DNA of 64,000 bases from assembly GCF_001053185.1 (NCBI RefSeq), contig NZ_CSTD01000001.1, positions 430,088 through 494,087 on the forward strand, read 5' to 3'. Shown in pieces: positions 45,851 to 55,283 of this stretch. The stretch's first letter is position 1; every line of letters begins with the position of its first letter. The notes beneath the pieces are model-generated. The model was not told the DNA's origin. It saw nothing but the letters and a program-made list of their open reading frames with translations, and searched no databases. The translations under genes were made by a program, and so were the position numbers. The stretch is from Mycobacterium bohemicum DSM 44277. GTDB lineage: Bacteria > Actinomycetota > Actinomycetes > Mycobacteriales > Mycobacteriaceae.

Positions 45851-46975
45851 CTAGAACGTTGCGGAGTGGGACCTCAGCGGTCGGTACCCGCTGCCCGTGG
45901 CGAGCAGCACCTCACCGGCCAGCGGGCTGCCGCACGCGCGGTCGCAGCCCACGAAGTGACGATGCGCTCCGGGCACTCCGGAACCCGCATCGAGCGCCGC
46001 CGCGGCGTCCGCGCGGACGTCGGCGATCGACCGCGCGCATCCCGGGCTGCCGGTGCAGGCGCTGACGTTCAGCCAGGCGGAGTTCTCGTCGAACACCAGG
46101 CCCAACGGCGCCAGCACCCGCAGCGCGGTATCGGCCACCTCTTCGCTGAGATCGCAGACCAGGACCGACCGCCACGGCGTGATGACCAGCGGGGCCTCGA
46201 TCGCGGCCAGGAATTCGGCCACCCGCGCGGACAGCACCCCCAGCGGCAGCGCGCCGCCCAGCGTGACGCGGCCGTCCCGTTGCTCGATCCAGCCCACCGG
46301 CGGCCGGGTGACCGCGGGGAAGGGCTTCGCGGCTACGTCCGCGCCGGGCAGCACGCCGCCGATGTCGTCCAATTCTGCTATGCGCCAGGCCGTTTCGCGG
46401 ATCTCAAGAAAGCGCTTCGCCACGCCGACCAGCGTCTCGACCACCTCGCCCGCGCCCAGCCGGACACCGGTGTCGCGCCCCGCCAGCAGCAGCGCGCAGC
46501 CGTCGTCGAGCACGTGGGCACCGACGTCGGCGCGCAGGCCGGACACGTCGCCGCGGCCGTCGTCGAGGCTGAACCAGAACCGCCCGCCCAGCTCGGCGAG
46601 CTCGGGGTCGGAGCAGATCGCCGCGTCCAGCCCGCCGACCCACGGCCGCACGTCGCCGCGGCCGCCGCTGCGCCCCGACAGCGGCGACGCGACGATGTTG
46701 CGCACCCGTTCGTGCGTCGCCGACGGCAACAACCCGGCACCTGCGAGCGTCCCGGCCACCGCCGCCACGTCGGTGATGCCGCGCACCTGGACGTTGCCGC
46801 GGGCGGTCAGCTCCAGCGTCCCGGAACCGAAGTCGGCCGAAACGCGGGCCAGCGTCGCCAGCTGCGCGGCCGTGATCATGCCCCCGGGCAGCCGGACCCG
46901 GGCCAGGGCGCCGTCGGCGGCCTGGTGCACCTGCAGCGCGCCCGGGCAGGCGTCGGTGTCGCGGGCTCTGGCCAC
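45851..46975 (-). CDS. cobG: Precorrin-3B synthase CobG
   Basis: CobG oxidises precorrin-2-derived precorrin-3A to precorrin-3B and opens the aerobic ring-contraction route. The 374-aa protein is related to sulfite/nitrite reductases. It has the ferredoxin-like repeats (LELTARGNVQVRGI, SGRSGGRGDVRPWV) and the 4Fe-4S cysteines in SACTGSPGCARS and VGCDRACGSP. GTG start giving ARARDTDACPGALQ, the family N-terminus. cobH follows after 9 nt on the same strand. It is divergent from the hydrolase gene upstream. Confidence 0.95.
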   Translation of the reverse strand: MARARDTDACPGALQVHQAADGALARVRLPGGMITAAQLATLARVSADFGSGTLELTARGNVQVRGITDVAAVAGTLAGAGLLPSATHERVRNIVASPLSGRSGGRGDVRPWVGGLDAAICSDPELAELGGRFWFSLDDGRGDVSGLRADVGAHVLDDGCALLLAGRDTGVRLGAGEVVETLVGVAKRFLEIRETAWRIAELDDIGGVLPGADVAAKPFPAVTRPPVGWIEQRDGRVTLGGALPLGVLSARVAEFLAAIEAPLVITPWRSVLVCDLSEEVADTALRVLAPLGLVFDENSAWLNVSACTGSPGCARSIADVRADAAAALDAGSGVPGAHRHFVGCDRACGSPLAGEVLLATGSGYRPLRSHSATF

Positions 46976-47069
46976 CCGTCCACGGTACGGCCCCGGCGCG
47001 TCCGAACGTGGTCGCCACGGGAATCCGGCGATCCCTCGGGATTGGGCCGCCGCGGCCCGGGGCACCCTC

Positions 47070-47738
47070 GTGCCCGTGGAAACCATGGAGTATTCGCCGG
47101 GCAGGTTGGCCGACGTCTTCGGCGACGCGGGTCGGCCCACGGTCCTGCTGTGGCACGGCATGCAGACCAACGCGCGCGCCGCGGTGCGCCCGCTGGCGGG
47201 CATGATCGCCGGCCATGGCCTGGCCGTGGTGGCCCCGGACTGGAACTCCCACGCCGAGGACGGCGGGCGCGCCGACCTGCTGGGCTCGCTGGACTTCGCC
47301 CGCGGTCGCGCCGACGGCCTGGTGCTCGTCGGATGGTCGTTGGGGGGAGTCGCCGCGGCCGGGCTGACGATCGAGCGCTCCGATGTCGGGCTCAGGCACA
47401 CGGTGTGCCTGGCCGGAGCTTTCATGGCCCCCGATCCCCTCTCGGGACGGCCGGTCGCCGAGGGGCTGTCGGCCGAGCGCGTCGGCGCGCCGTTCACCCT
47501 GCTGCACGGCCTGCGCGACGACGTGGTGCCGGTGGCGTCCAGCCACGGGTTCGCCGCCGGCCTTCGCGACATCGGCTGGCCGGTCGACGTCGTCGAACTC
47601 GACGCCGATCACGGATCGATCGCCGGGGCCGACTACGACGCGGTCGCGGACCGCTACGTGCCGGGAACCAGCGGGGCCGCGCTCGCGGTGGCCGGCGAGG
47701 TCGCCGCCCGGATCGCGGCGACGCTGCTGTACGAATGA
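47070..47738 (+). CDS. Alpha/beta hydrolase
   Basis: The 222-aa protein has the alpha/beta hydrolase fold with the oxyanion region LLWHGMQTNAR, the nucleophile motif VGWSLGGVAAAG, an acid in LHGLRDDVVPVASS and a His in ELDADHGSI, so the triad is complete. It resembles small dienelactone-hydrolase-like or thioesterase-like enzymes; the substrate is unknown. I chose the GTG at 47070; ATG 47085 is an alternative. It is followed 3 nt later by cobN on the same strand. From memory, M. tuberculosis has the mazEF7 pair at this place. Confidence 0.8.
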   Translation: MPVETMEYSPGRLADVFGDAGRPTVLLWHGMQTNARAAVRPLAGMIAGHGLAVVAPDWNSHAEDGGRADLLGSLDFARGRADGLVLVGWSLGGVAAAGLTIERSDVGLRHTVCLAGAFMAPDPLSGRPVAEGLSAERVGAPFTLLHGLRDDVVPVASSHGFAAGLRDIGWPVDVVELDADHGSIAGADYDAVADRYVPGTSGAALAVAGEVAARIAATLLYE

Positions 47739-47741
47739 GGG

Positions 47742-50700
47742 GTGGCCGAGCCGACCGTACTGCTGCTCTCGACGTCCGACACGGACCTGATCAGCGCCCG
47801 CTCCAGCGGCAAGAACTACCGGTGGGCCAACCCGTCGCGGATCGCCGACGAGGAGCTGCCAGACCTGCTCGCCGGCGCCGAGATCGTGGTGGTGCGGATC
47901 CTGGGCGGCTACCGTGCCTGGCAGCGCGGCATCGACGCGGTGCTGGCCAGTGGGATCCCGGCGGTGCTCGTCAGCGGCGAGCAGGCCGCCGACGCCGAAT
48001 TGACCGGCCTCTCAACGGCGGCCGCGGGCATCGCCGTGCAGACCCACATCTATCTCGCGCACGGCGGCGTGGAGAACCTGCGTCAGCTGCACGCCTTCCT
48101 CTCGGACACCGTGCTGATGACGGGCTTCGGTTTCGCGCCGCCCGAGGTGACGCCGACCTGGGGCGAGCTTGCGCGACCGGCCGCCGCGAACGCCGGCGGC
48201 CCGACGATCGCCGTGCTGTACTACCGCGCGCAGCAGCTCGCCGGCAACACCGCCTACATCGAATCGCTGTGCCGGGCCGTCGAAGACGCCGGCGGGCGAC
48301 CGCTGCCCGTCTACTGCGCGTCGCTGCGCACCGCCGAACCCGAACTGCTGCAACGGCTTCGGGCGGCCGACGCCATGGTGGTCACCGTGCTGGCCGCCGG
48401 CGGGCTCAAGCCGGCGTCGGCCACGGCCGGCGGCGACGACGACAGCTGGAACGTCGAACATCTCGCGGCCCTGGACGTTCCGATCCTGCAGGGCCTGTGC
48501 CTGACCAGCCCCCGCGCGCAGTGGATCGACAACGATGACGGGCTCAGCCCGCTCGACGTGGCCACCCAGGTGGCCGTGCCGGAGTTCGACGGGCGCATCA
48601 TCACGGTTCCGTTCTCGTTCAAGGAGATCGACGACGACGGGCTCATCTCCTACGTCGCCGACCCGGAACGCTGTGCGCGCGTCGCGGGCCTGGCCATCCG
48701 GCACGCCCGCCTGCGGCACGTCGCGCCGGCCGACAAGCGGGTGGCCCTGGTGTTCTCGGCCTACCCCACCAAGCACGCCCGCATCGGCAACGCCGTGGGC
48801 CTGGACACGCCCGCCAGCGCGGTCGCGCTGCTGCGGGCGATGCGCGACCACGGATATCGGGTCGGCGAGGTGCCCGGTGTCGAATCCGGTGACGGCGACG
48901 CGCTGATCCACGCCCTGATCGAACGCGGCGGGCAGGACCCCGAGTGGCTCACCGAGGGGCAGCTGGCCGGCAACCCGATCCGGTTGCGCGCCAAGGACTA
49001 TCGCGACTGGTTCGCCACCCTGCCCGCCGAGCTGACCGACGCCGTGACCCGGCACTGGGGGCCGCCGCCGGGGGAGGTGTTCGTCGACCGCGCGGGTGAC
49101 CCCGACGGCGAAATCGTGATCGCGGCAATGCAAGCGGGCAACCTGGTGCTGATGGTGCAGCCGCCGCGCGGGTTCGGCGAGAACCCCGTCGCCATCTACC
49201 ACGACCCCGACCTGCCGCCCAGCCACCACTACCTGGCCGCCTACCACTGGCTGGACGCCGGGTTTCGAGCCGACGCGGTGGTGCACCTGGGCAAGCACGG
49301 CAACCTGGAATGGCTGCCGGGCAAGACGTTGGGCATGTCGGCCGCCTGCGGCTCGGACGCCGCGCTGGGCAACATGCCGTTGATCTACCCGTTCCTGGTC
49401 AACGACCCCGGCGAGGGTACCCAGGCCAAGCGGCGCGCGCACGCGGTGCTCGTCGACCACCTCATCCCGCCGATGGCCCGCGCCGAAACCTACGGCGACA
49501 TCGCCCGGTTGGAGCAACTGCTCGACGAGCATGCCAGCGTCGCCGCGCTGGATCCCGGCAAGCTGCCCGCCATCCGCCAGCAGATCTGGACGCTGATCCG
49601 GGCCGCGAAGATGGATCACGACCTGGGGCTCACCGAACGCCCGGAGGAGGACTCCTTCGACGACATGCTGCTGCACGTCGACGGCTGGCTGTGTGAGATC
49701 AAGGACGTCCAGATCCGCGACGGCCTGCACATCCTGGGCCAAAAGCCCACGGGCGCGGCCGAACTCGACCTCGTGCTGGCCATTTTGCGGGCCCGCCAAC
49801 TGTTCGGCGGCGAGCAGGCGCTCCCGGGCCTGCGCGAGGCGCTGGGGCTGGCGGAGGACGGCACGGACGAACGGTCGTCGGTCGACGAGGCCGAGGCCGC
49901 GGCCCGCGAGCTGATCGCCGCGCTGCAGGCCACCGGCTGGGACCCCGACGCCGCCGAGCGGCTCACCGACAACCCGGAGGTGGCGCGAGTCCTGCGGTTC
50001 GCCGCCACCGAGGTGGTGCCCAGGCTCGCCGGCACCGACGCGGAAATCGAACAGGTGCTGCGCGCGCTGGACGGGCACTTCATCCCGGCCGGACCGTCGG
50101 GCTCGCCGCTGCGCGGCCTGGTCAACGTGCTGCCGACGGGCCGCAACTTCTACTCCGTGGACCCCAAGGCGGTGCCGTCCCGGCTGGCCTGGGAAGCCGG
50201 TGTGGCGCTGGCGGATTCGCTGCTGGACCGCTACCGCGGCGACCACGGGCGCTGGCCGCAATCGGTGGGGCTGTCGGTGTGGGGCACCTCGGCGATGCGC
50301 ACCTCCGGCGACGACATCGCCGAAGTGCTTGCGCTGCTGGGCGTTCGGCCTGTCTGGGACGACGCGTCGCGCCGCGTCGTCGGCCTCACCGCGATCCCGC
50401 TGCCCGAGTTGGGCCGTCCGCGCATCGACGTCACCGTGCGGATCTCCGGGTTCTTCCGCGACGCGTTCCCGCATGTCGTCACCATGCTCGACGACGCCGT
50501 GCGCCTGGTCGCCGCCCTGGACGAGGCCGCCGACGACAACTACGTGCGCGCGCACGCCCAGGCCGACCTCGCTCAGCACGGCGATGAAAGGCGTTCCACC
50601 ACACGGATCTTCGGTTCCAAGCCCGGTACCTACGGCGCCGGGCTGCTGCAGCTGATCGACAGCCGCAACTGGCGCGACGACGCCGACCTGGCGCAGGTGT

Positions 50701-51317
50701 ACACCGCGTGGGGCGGGTTCGCCTATGGCCGCGACCTGGACGGCCGCGAGGCCGTCGACGACATGAACCGCCAGTACCGGCGCATCGTGGTGGCCGCCAA
50801 GAACACCGACACCCGCGAACACGACATCGCCGACTCCGACGACTACTTCCAATACCACGGCGGCATGGTGGCCACCGTGCGCGCGCTGACGGGGCAGGCG
50901 CCGGCCGCCTACATCGGCGACAACACCAGGCCCGACGCGATCCGCACCCGCACGCTGTCGGAGGAGACCGCGCGGGTGTTTCGGGCCCGCGTGGTCAACC
51001 CGCGCTGGATGGCCGCGATGCGCCGGCACGGCTACAAGGGCGCGTTCGAGATGGCGGCCACGGTCGACTATCTGTTCGGCTACGACGCGACCGCCGGGGT
51101 GATGGCCGACTGGATGTACGAACAACTGACCGAGCGCTACGTGCTGGACACCGAGAACCGCAAGTTCATGGCGGAGTCCAACCCGTGGGCGCTGCACGGC
51201 ATGGCCGAACGGCTGCTGGAGGCGGCCGGACGCGGGATGTGGGCGCAGCCGGAGCCCGAGACCCTGGACGCGCTGCGCGACGCGCTGCTGGAAACCGAGG
51301 GCGACCTCGAGGGCTAG
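47742..51317 (+). CDS. cobN: Cobaltochelatase large subunit CobN
   Basis: CobN inserts cobalt into hydrogenobyrinate a,c-diamide, together with CobS/CobT or ChlI/ChlD-like ATPases that are not in this window. The 1191-aa protein matches the usual length (about 1195 aa). Typical segments are AYPTKHARIGNAVGLDTPAS, HLGKHGNLEWLPGKTLGMS and NDPGEGTQAKRRAHAV, related to magnesium chelatase H. GTG start immediately after the hydrolase gene. The frame is intact over 3.6 kb. Confidence 0.97.
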   Translation: MAEPTVLLLSTSDTDLISARSSGKNYRWANPSRIADEELPDLLAGAEIVVVRILGGYRAWQRGIDAVLASGIPAVLVSGEQAADAELTGLSTAAAGIAVQTHIYLAHGGVENLRQLHAFLSDTVLMTGFGFAPPEVTPTWGELARPAAANAGGPTIAVLYYRAQQLAGNTAYIESLCRAVEDAGGRPLPVYCASLRTAEPELLQRLRAADAMVVTVLAAGGLKPASATAGGDDDSWNVEHLAALDVPILQGLCLTSPRAQWIDNDDGLSPLDVATQVAVPEFDGRIITVPFSFKEIDDDGLISYVADPERCARVAGLAIRHARLRHVAPADKRVALVFSAYPTKHARIGNAVGLDTPASAVALLRAMRDHGYRVGEVPGVESGDGDALIHALIERGGQDPEWLTEGQLAGNPIRLRAKDYRDWFATLPAELTDAVTRHWGPPPGEVFVDRAGDPDGEIVIAAMQAGNLVLMVQPPRGFGENPVAIYHDPDLPPSHHYLAAYHWLDAGFRADAVVHLGKHGNLEWLPGKTLGMSAACGSDAALGNMPLIYPFLVNDPGEGTQAKRRAHAVLVDHLIPPMARAETYGDIARLEQLLDEHASVAALDPGKLPAIRQQIWTLIRAAKMDHDLGLTERPEEDSFDDMLLHVDGWLCEIKDVQIRDGLHILGQKPTGAAELDLVLAILRARQLFGGEQALPGLREALGLAEDGTDERSSVDEAEAAARELIAALQATGWDPDAAERLTDNPEVARVLRFAATEVVPRLAGTDAEIEQVLRALDGHFIPAGPSGSPLRGLVNVLPTGRNFYSVDPKAVPSRLAWEAGVALADSLLDRYRGDHGRWPQSVGLSVWGTSAMRTSGDDIAEVLALLGVRPVWDDASRRVVGLTAIPLPELGRPRIDVTVRISGFFRDAFPHVVTMLDDAVRLVAALDEAADDNYVRAHAQADLAQHGDERRSTTRIFGSKPGTYGAGLLQLIDSRNWRDDADLAQVYTAWGGFAYGRDLDGREAVDDMNRQYRRIVVAAKNTDTREHDIADSDDYFQYHGGMVATVRALTGQAPAAYIGDNTRPDAIRTRTLSEETARVFRARVVNPRWMAAMRRHGYKGAFEMAATVDYLFGYDATAGVMADWMYEQLTERYVLDTENRKFMAESNPWALHGMAERLLEAAGRGMWAQPEPETLDALRDALLETEGDLEG

Positions 51318-51325
51318 TTTCCCTC

Positions 51326-51385
51326 GCGAGCAGACGCAGAATCGCATTACAGCGACCTTTCGGGTGCGATTGTGCGTCTGCTCGC
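51326..51385. terminator. Long hairpin between convergent cobN and SDR genes
   Basis: The 21-nt arms at 51326-51346 and 51365-51385 pair with one mismatch around an 18-nt loop. The core is GCGAGCAGACGCA against TGCGTCTGCTCGC. It lies just past both converging gene ends (cobN on plus, the SDR on minus), so it can act as a bidirectional terminator. The motif may also be a dispersed mycobacterial palindrome. Confidence 0.7.
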
Positions 51386-51390
51386 CGGGG

Positions 51391-52194
51391 CTAGATGAAG
51401 TCCGAGCCGCCGTCCACGTTCACCGTCGCGCCGGTGACGTAGCCATTTCGCCGCGACGCCAGGTAGGCGGTGATGGATGCGACCTCCTCGGGGAGCCCGG
51501 CGCGGCCGAGGTCGCAGGGTTGGTGAAAGTTGTTGTCGATCCAGGTCATGACGTCGACGGGATTCGTGGCATCGAGGCCGTCGGCGGCCAGAAGGTCCTT
51601 CAGTACTTCGGTGAAGCTGGCGGTGACGATGGTCCCCGGGCACACGCAGTTGACGAGGATCCCGTCCCCGGCAAGGCTTTTCGAAAGGTTCTTGGTCACG
51701 CTGGCCAGCGCCGCCTTGGACGCCGTGTAGGCCACGATGCGCGGGTTCTGCCGTTGAATGGAGTGTGCGGCAAATGTGACGATGCGCGCCCAGTCCGCGG
51801 AGCGCAGCAACGGCAGGGCGGCGCGGATCGACCGCACCGCCGACATGGTGCCGAGGGAGAACGCCTCCGCCCATTGCGCGTCGTCCATCTGTTCGAAATA
51901 GCCGTCGCCCGGCCCGATCGTGTGGACCAAGCTGTTGATTCGCCCCCAGCGGCCCGCAACCTGGGCGAAGCCATCGGCGATGGAGTCGGCATCGCCCATG
52001 TCCACGCTGATCCCCACGGCGTCCGGGGCGCCCGCCTCCCGCAGCGACACGACGGCGGCGTCGAGTGCCGTTCGGCCCCTGGCCATCACCGCCACGCTGG
52101 CGCCCTCGGCCGCCAGTGTTTGGGCGATGGCCAGACCCATCCCCTTGCTGCCGCCCGTAACCACGGCCGTCGATCCGGCGAAGCCCAAGTCCAT
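51391..52194 (-). CDS. Short-chain dehydrogenase/reductase
   Basis: This 267-aa classical SDR has VVTGGSKGMGLAIAQ at the cofactor site, the Asn-like region SLVHTIGPGD, the catalytic Ser within TFAAHSIQ, and YTASKAALA (YxxxK). The C-terminus has the usual GYVTGATVNVDGGSDF signature. It probably reduces or oxidises a hydroxy/oxo group of a lipid or steroid-like substrate. It is the last gene of a minus-strand operon behind a TetR regulator, a sulfotransferase and a DUF1214-like protein. Confidence 0.88.
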   Translation of the reverse strand: MDLGFAGSTAVVTGGSKGMGLAIAQTLAAEGASVAVMARGRTALDAAVVSLREAGAPDAVGISVDMGDADSIADGFAQVAGRWGRINSLVHTIGPGDGYFEQMDDAQWAEAFSLGTMSAVRSIRAALPLLRSADWARIVTFAAHSIQRQNPRIVAYTASKAALASVTKNLSKSLAGDGILVNCVCPGTIVTASFTEVLKDLLAADGLDATNPVDVMTWIDNNFHQPCDLGRAGLPEEVASITAYLASRRNGYVTGATVNVDGGSDFI

Positions 52195-52224
52195 CTGTTC
52201 TCCTTGTTTTTGGTGTGTGGTCGC

Positions 52225-52869
52225 TCAAAGCGTCTGTTGGGCAATGACTTCTCCGCTCACCCCGAGCCCCCCCAGGCAGAAGCGCAGCGCGCGCCGGCGC
52301 ACTACGTCGCGGTCGCATCCGCCGGTCGTCCATTGCCGCTCGATGCCCGCCCACACCACCGCGTGGATGGCTTGCGCGTCGGTCACCGGGTCGATGTCAT
52401 GGAACACGCCTTGCTGCAGGCCGCGCTGCAGAGCCTGGCTCAGCGGCCTGAGCAATTGCGCGTACGCGGGCATGACGAGGCTGGGGGAGACGAACAGCTG
52501 GGATTGGGCCTCCAGTGACAGCAGGCGCAGATCGGACTTGACCCCGGTATCGAACGCCAAGTCGAGCCGCCCATCGATCCACGCCGCAACCGCGTCGACT
52601 TCCGTAGCGGCATAAGACATCCGGCGCCGCAGTCGGCGTTCCTCCCTTCGCGCCATCTCCAGGAACAGGGCGCCGACCAGGTCGTCCTTCGATCCGAAAT
52701 GCCGGTAGAACGCGCGGGTGCCCAACGAGGCCCGCTCGAGAACCGAGGCGATGGTCAGACCTTGAACTCCCTGCTCCCGCAGGATCGTTGACGCGACGGC
52801 CAGGATGTCGCGGCGAACGTTCGGGTCGGGACTCAGCTTGTCGCGCTGACGCGTGCGGGGAGCATTCAT
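52225..52869 (-). CDS. TetR-family transcriptional regulator
   Basis: The 214-aa protein has an N-terminal TetR helix-turn-helix (ILAVASTILREQGVQGLTIASVLERASLGTRAFYRHFGSKDDL) and an all-helical ligand domain (AWIDGRLDLAFDTG, QSQLFVSPSLVMP). The ATG at 52869 follows the sulfotransferase stop by 17 nt. It most likely controls its own operon, with an operator at 55284-55314. The ligand is unknown, but the gene content suggests a sterol- or lipid-like compound. Confidence 0.88.
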   Translation of the reverse strand: MNAPRTRQRDKLSPDPNVRRDILAVASTILREQGVQGLTIASVLERASLGTRAFYRHFGSKDDLVGALFLEMARREERRLRRRMSYAATEVDAVAAWIDGRLDLAFDTGVKSDLRLLSLEAQSQLFVSPSLVMPAYAQLLRPLSQALQRGLQQGVFHDIDPVTDAQAIHAVVWAGIERQWTTGGCDRDVVRRRALRFCLGGLGVSGEVIAQQTL

Positions 52870-52886
52870 GGGCGTGCCATCTGATC

Positions 52887-54029
52887 TCACATGGTCGCGT
52901 CGTAGGTGGCCAGATAGTCCGCGAAGCGCTCGCGTACGCCGTGCGGCGTCAGGCCGTAGTCGGCCAGGTCGTAATCGTGCGCGCCGCGGGCACCTGGCGG
53001 GTGGTCTTCGGACCACCGCCGCACCGCCTGCAGCGTGGCGTCGGAGAAGGTCAAGCCCAACGCCTCGTAGCCGGCGTGCAGGGTGCGTACCGGATCGTTC
53101 TGCAGGTCGGCGAAAGAGACGTCGGCGAATCGATCATCGCCCACGCGGTTGCGGAAATCCATCGCCCGCCGCACGGCTTCCACCCAGCTTTCGACCTGCT
53201 CTCTGCCGAGTTCGACGGCGTCGTCGCGGTCGCTGCTCCAGCTGCGCACGTATCGGATGAGGCTGCATACCGAGCCCATGACCTTCGCCGGATCGCGGTG
53301 GCTCCAGAGGAATTTCGCGTTCGGATATGCCTCGACGAGCGCGTCGAGGGCGAACATGTGCACGGGGGTCTTGAGGTGCCACAGGACCGGTGGGCAGTGC
53401 CATTGCAAGAGCTTGAGCACCCGCCGGTGGTACGTGTAAGTCTCGCGCATGTCGCAGTCCATCAGCCAGGCCAGGTATCCGGGTGCCCGGACGGCGCCGT
53501 CGAAGTGGAAGGTGCGAAAGCTCATTCCCATCAGGTCCTGGCATTCCGTCGGTGCCGTCGGCTCGGAGTTGTACAGCTTCTTCATCAGCGGAAACATGTC
53601 GTCGAGCATCTTCAGGCCCGCCTCGGCCTGCGCGATCCGCGGGTCGCTGTGCTGGGTGGCGGCCTCCGGCGGCGGGGTCGGTGCCTGGGACTCCCACATT
53701 CGCAGTGAGCGGAATTGGGGATCGGCGGCCACCAGTTGGCTCAGGGCGGTGGTCCCGGTGCGCGGTAGCCCGATCACGAAGACGGGGCCCCCGACCACCT
53801 GGTCGCCGATCTCGGGATGCGCGGCGTAGGTGTCTTCGATCTTGAGGCGTTGGATGAGGGCGTTGCTGATGGTGGCGTGCTGGATGACCCGGCCCATGTC
53901 GTTGAGTTCGGCCTCGGTGTTGAGCGCTTCGACGATGCGTTCGAGTCCCTCGCGGTAGTAGGGCGAGCCGAAGTCCTCGAGACCGGTTGCGGCGCGGGCG
54001 CCCTCCTCCAATTCGTCAGCGTCGAACAT
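52887..54029 (-). CDS. Sulfotransferase family protein
   Basis: The 380-aa protein has the PAPS-binding loop VFVIGLPRTGTTALSQLVA near residue 85 and the 3'-phosphate region KFLWSHRDPAKVMGSVCSLI around residue 245, as in mycobacterial Stf-type sulfotransferases. It should transfer sulfate to an alcohol of a small molecule or lipid. The ATG shares a base with the stop of the preceding gene (TGATG), so the two are coupled. The substrate is not known. Confidence 0.88.
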   Translation of the reverse strand: MFDADELEEGARAATGLEDFGSPYYREGLERIVEALNTEAELNDMGRVIQHATISNALIQRLKIEDTYAAHPEIGDQVVGGPVFVIGLPRTGTTALSQLVAADPQFRSLRMWESQAPTPPPEAATQHSDPRIAQAEAGLKMLDDMFPLMKKLYNSEPTAPTECQDLMGMSFRTFHFDGAVRAPGYLAWLMDCDMRETYTYHRRVLKLLQWHCPPVLWHLKTPVHMFALDALVEAYPNAKFLWSHRDPAKVMGSVCSLIRYVRSWSSDRDDAVELGREQVESWVEAVRRAMDFRNRVGDDRFADVSFADLQNDPVRTLHAGYEALGLTFSDATLQAVRRWSEDHPPGARGAHDYDLADYGLTPHGVRERFADYLATYDATM

Positions 54030-55252
54030 CACCGTCCGAACCTTTCGCGCACGGCGCGGCGGCGTGCCGCGAGGATGGTTGCCCGCTCTTCGATGCCGAC
54101 CCTGGTCGTTTCCGCGGGCAATTCCGAATCGATCTCGGCGAACGGCACGACCCGCGTCGTAGGTATCGGCGCCGTTTCGGTGCGCACGCACCGCAGGATG
54201 ATCGGGCCGTTGCTGTGGCCGGCGGTGTCGAGCCAGTTCGCCACCCCCGGGTCGGCGGCGCACAGCACCACGCGCACCACGCCGTCGGGGTCCACCGCGG
54301 CCTGATGGGCGTTCAGGCTGGATTGATGCCGGCCGTAATGGATGGTCTCCCACCATGGGTTGCCGATCGAGAAGCTCCAGTAAAGTCCCTGTGGCGGTTC
54401 GACTTCGACGATGAGCGCCTCGTCGGGTCCCAGCTCCCACCGGCCGATCACCGGCCGGTTCTCCGCGGCCGCCCCGATGTCGGTGCGGTCGATGGGCGGC
54501 AGGAACCCGTTCGGTGGTGCCGCGGCGCCGAACTGGAGGAAGAAAGCCAGGTTGTCCACGATGAAGTCCCCGAGCGCCACCAGCTGCCTGGTCGCCGCCA
54601 CGTCCGGCCGGACCGACGGACCCGTGGACGTCGACGCGCCACCGAGCCGCTCGATGTGCAGCGACGACGCCACCTCGGTGTCCCAGTCGTAAAAGAAGTG
54701 CCGCACAGTCAATGTCGGGTGCTCGCCCTCGATGGGCATCCAGTTTCCCGGTCGCCGGTCGGCCGAAAGCACCACCTCGAAGTTGCCGGATGCATCGGCC
54801 TGCAGCTCGTCGACCAGTTCGTTGGCCGTTGCCGCGATGCCATTCATCGTCTGCAGCCCGACGTAGCGCGCGGTCCCGCGATTGCCGAACAATCGATAAC
54901 ATTCCCCGCCGCGGAGCACGGCCCGCGTGTAGAGGCCGTCCGGGCACTCCATGCCCCACGTGACGACGTCGTCGGTGCTGGTGCGCTGGACGGACAGCAC
55001 GGGATCGGGGTCGAAGCGCAAGACCTCGTCGATGCCCGCGGCGAGCAGCACCAACAGGTGGCGCATACCCGCGGCGAGGTCGAGGCGATTTCGGTTTGCC
55101 GGATCGGATTGCACCGCTTCCCCCGCGTCGCGAAGCCGCCCCGCCAGGTGTGACCATGCGGTTGCCGGGTCGCCGTCGTCGGTCTGCCCGGACAGCGCCG
55201 CCTCGGCAATCGAGTGCGGCAACCACGCCGGCGGGATCTTCGGATCGCTCAC
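54029..55252 (-). CDS. DUF1214-like domain protein
   Basis: The 407-aa soluble protein carries a C-terminal DUF1214-like region (QGLYWSFSIGNPWWETIHYGRHQSSLNAHQA, then VVRVVLCAADPGVANWLDTAGHSNGPIILR). Its N-terminal half is unassigned (WSHLAGRLRDAGEAV). Proteins of this family often accompany sulfotransferases or SDRs in mycobacteria, but no activity is established. It heads the four-gene minus-strand operon. The ATG lies 32 nt from a TetR-type operator. Confidence 0.75.
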   Translation of the reverse strand: MSDPKIPPAWLPHSIAEAALSGQTDDGDPATAWSHLAGRLRDAGEAVQSDPANRNRLDLAAGMRHLLVLLAAGIDEVLRFDPDPVLSVQRTSTDDVVTWGMECPDGLYTRAVLRGGECYRLFGNRGTARYVGLQTMNGIAATANELVDELQADASGNFEVVLSADRRPGNWMPIEGEHPTLTVRHFFYDWDTEVASSLHIERLGGASTSTGPSVRPDVAATRQLVALGDFIVDNLAFFLQFGAAAPPNGFLPPIDRTDIGAAAENRPVIGRWELGPDEALIVEVEPPQGLYWSFSIGNPWWETIHYGRHQSSLNAHQAAVDPDGVVRVVLCAADPGVANWLDTAGHSNGPIILRCVRTETAPIPTTRVVPFAEIDSELPAETTRVGIEERATILAARRRAVRERFGR

Positions 55253-55283
55253 GCGTGCCCGCCTCCTTCGGTGCCACAGGACC

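Noticed and set aside
45479..48538. A plus-strand open frame of about 1019 codons across cobH, cobG, the hydrolase and cobN
   Set aside because: It crosses several real genes on both strands and shows no domain; it exists only because stop codons are rare at this GC.
48012..51347. A minus-strand open frame of more than 1100 codons opposite cobN
   Set aside because: It lies entirely antisense to a clear CobN and has a composition (Val/Gly/Arg/Leu/His) typical of the reverse frame of high-GC genes.
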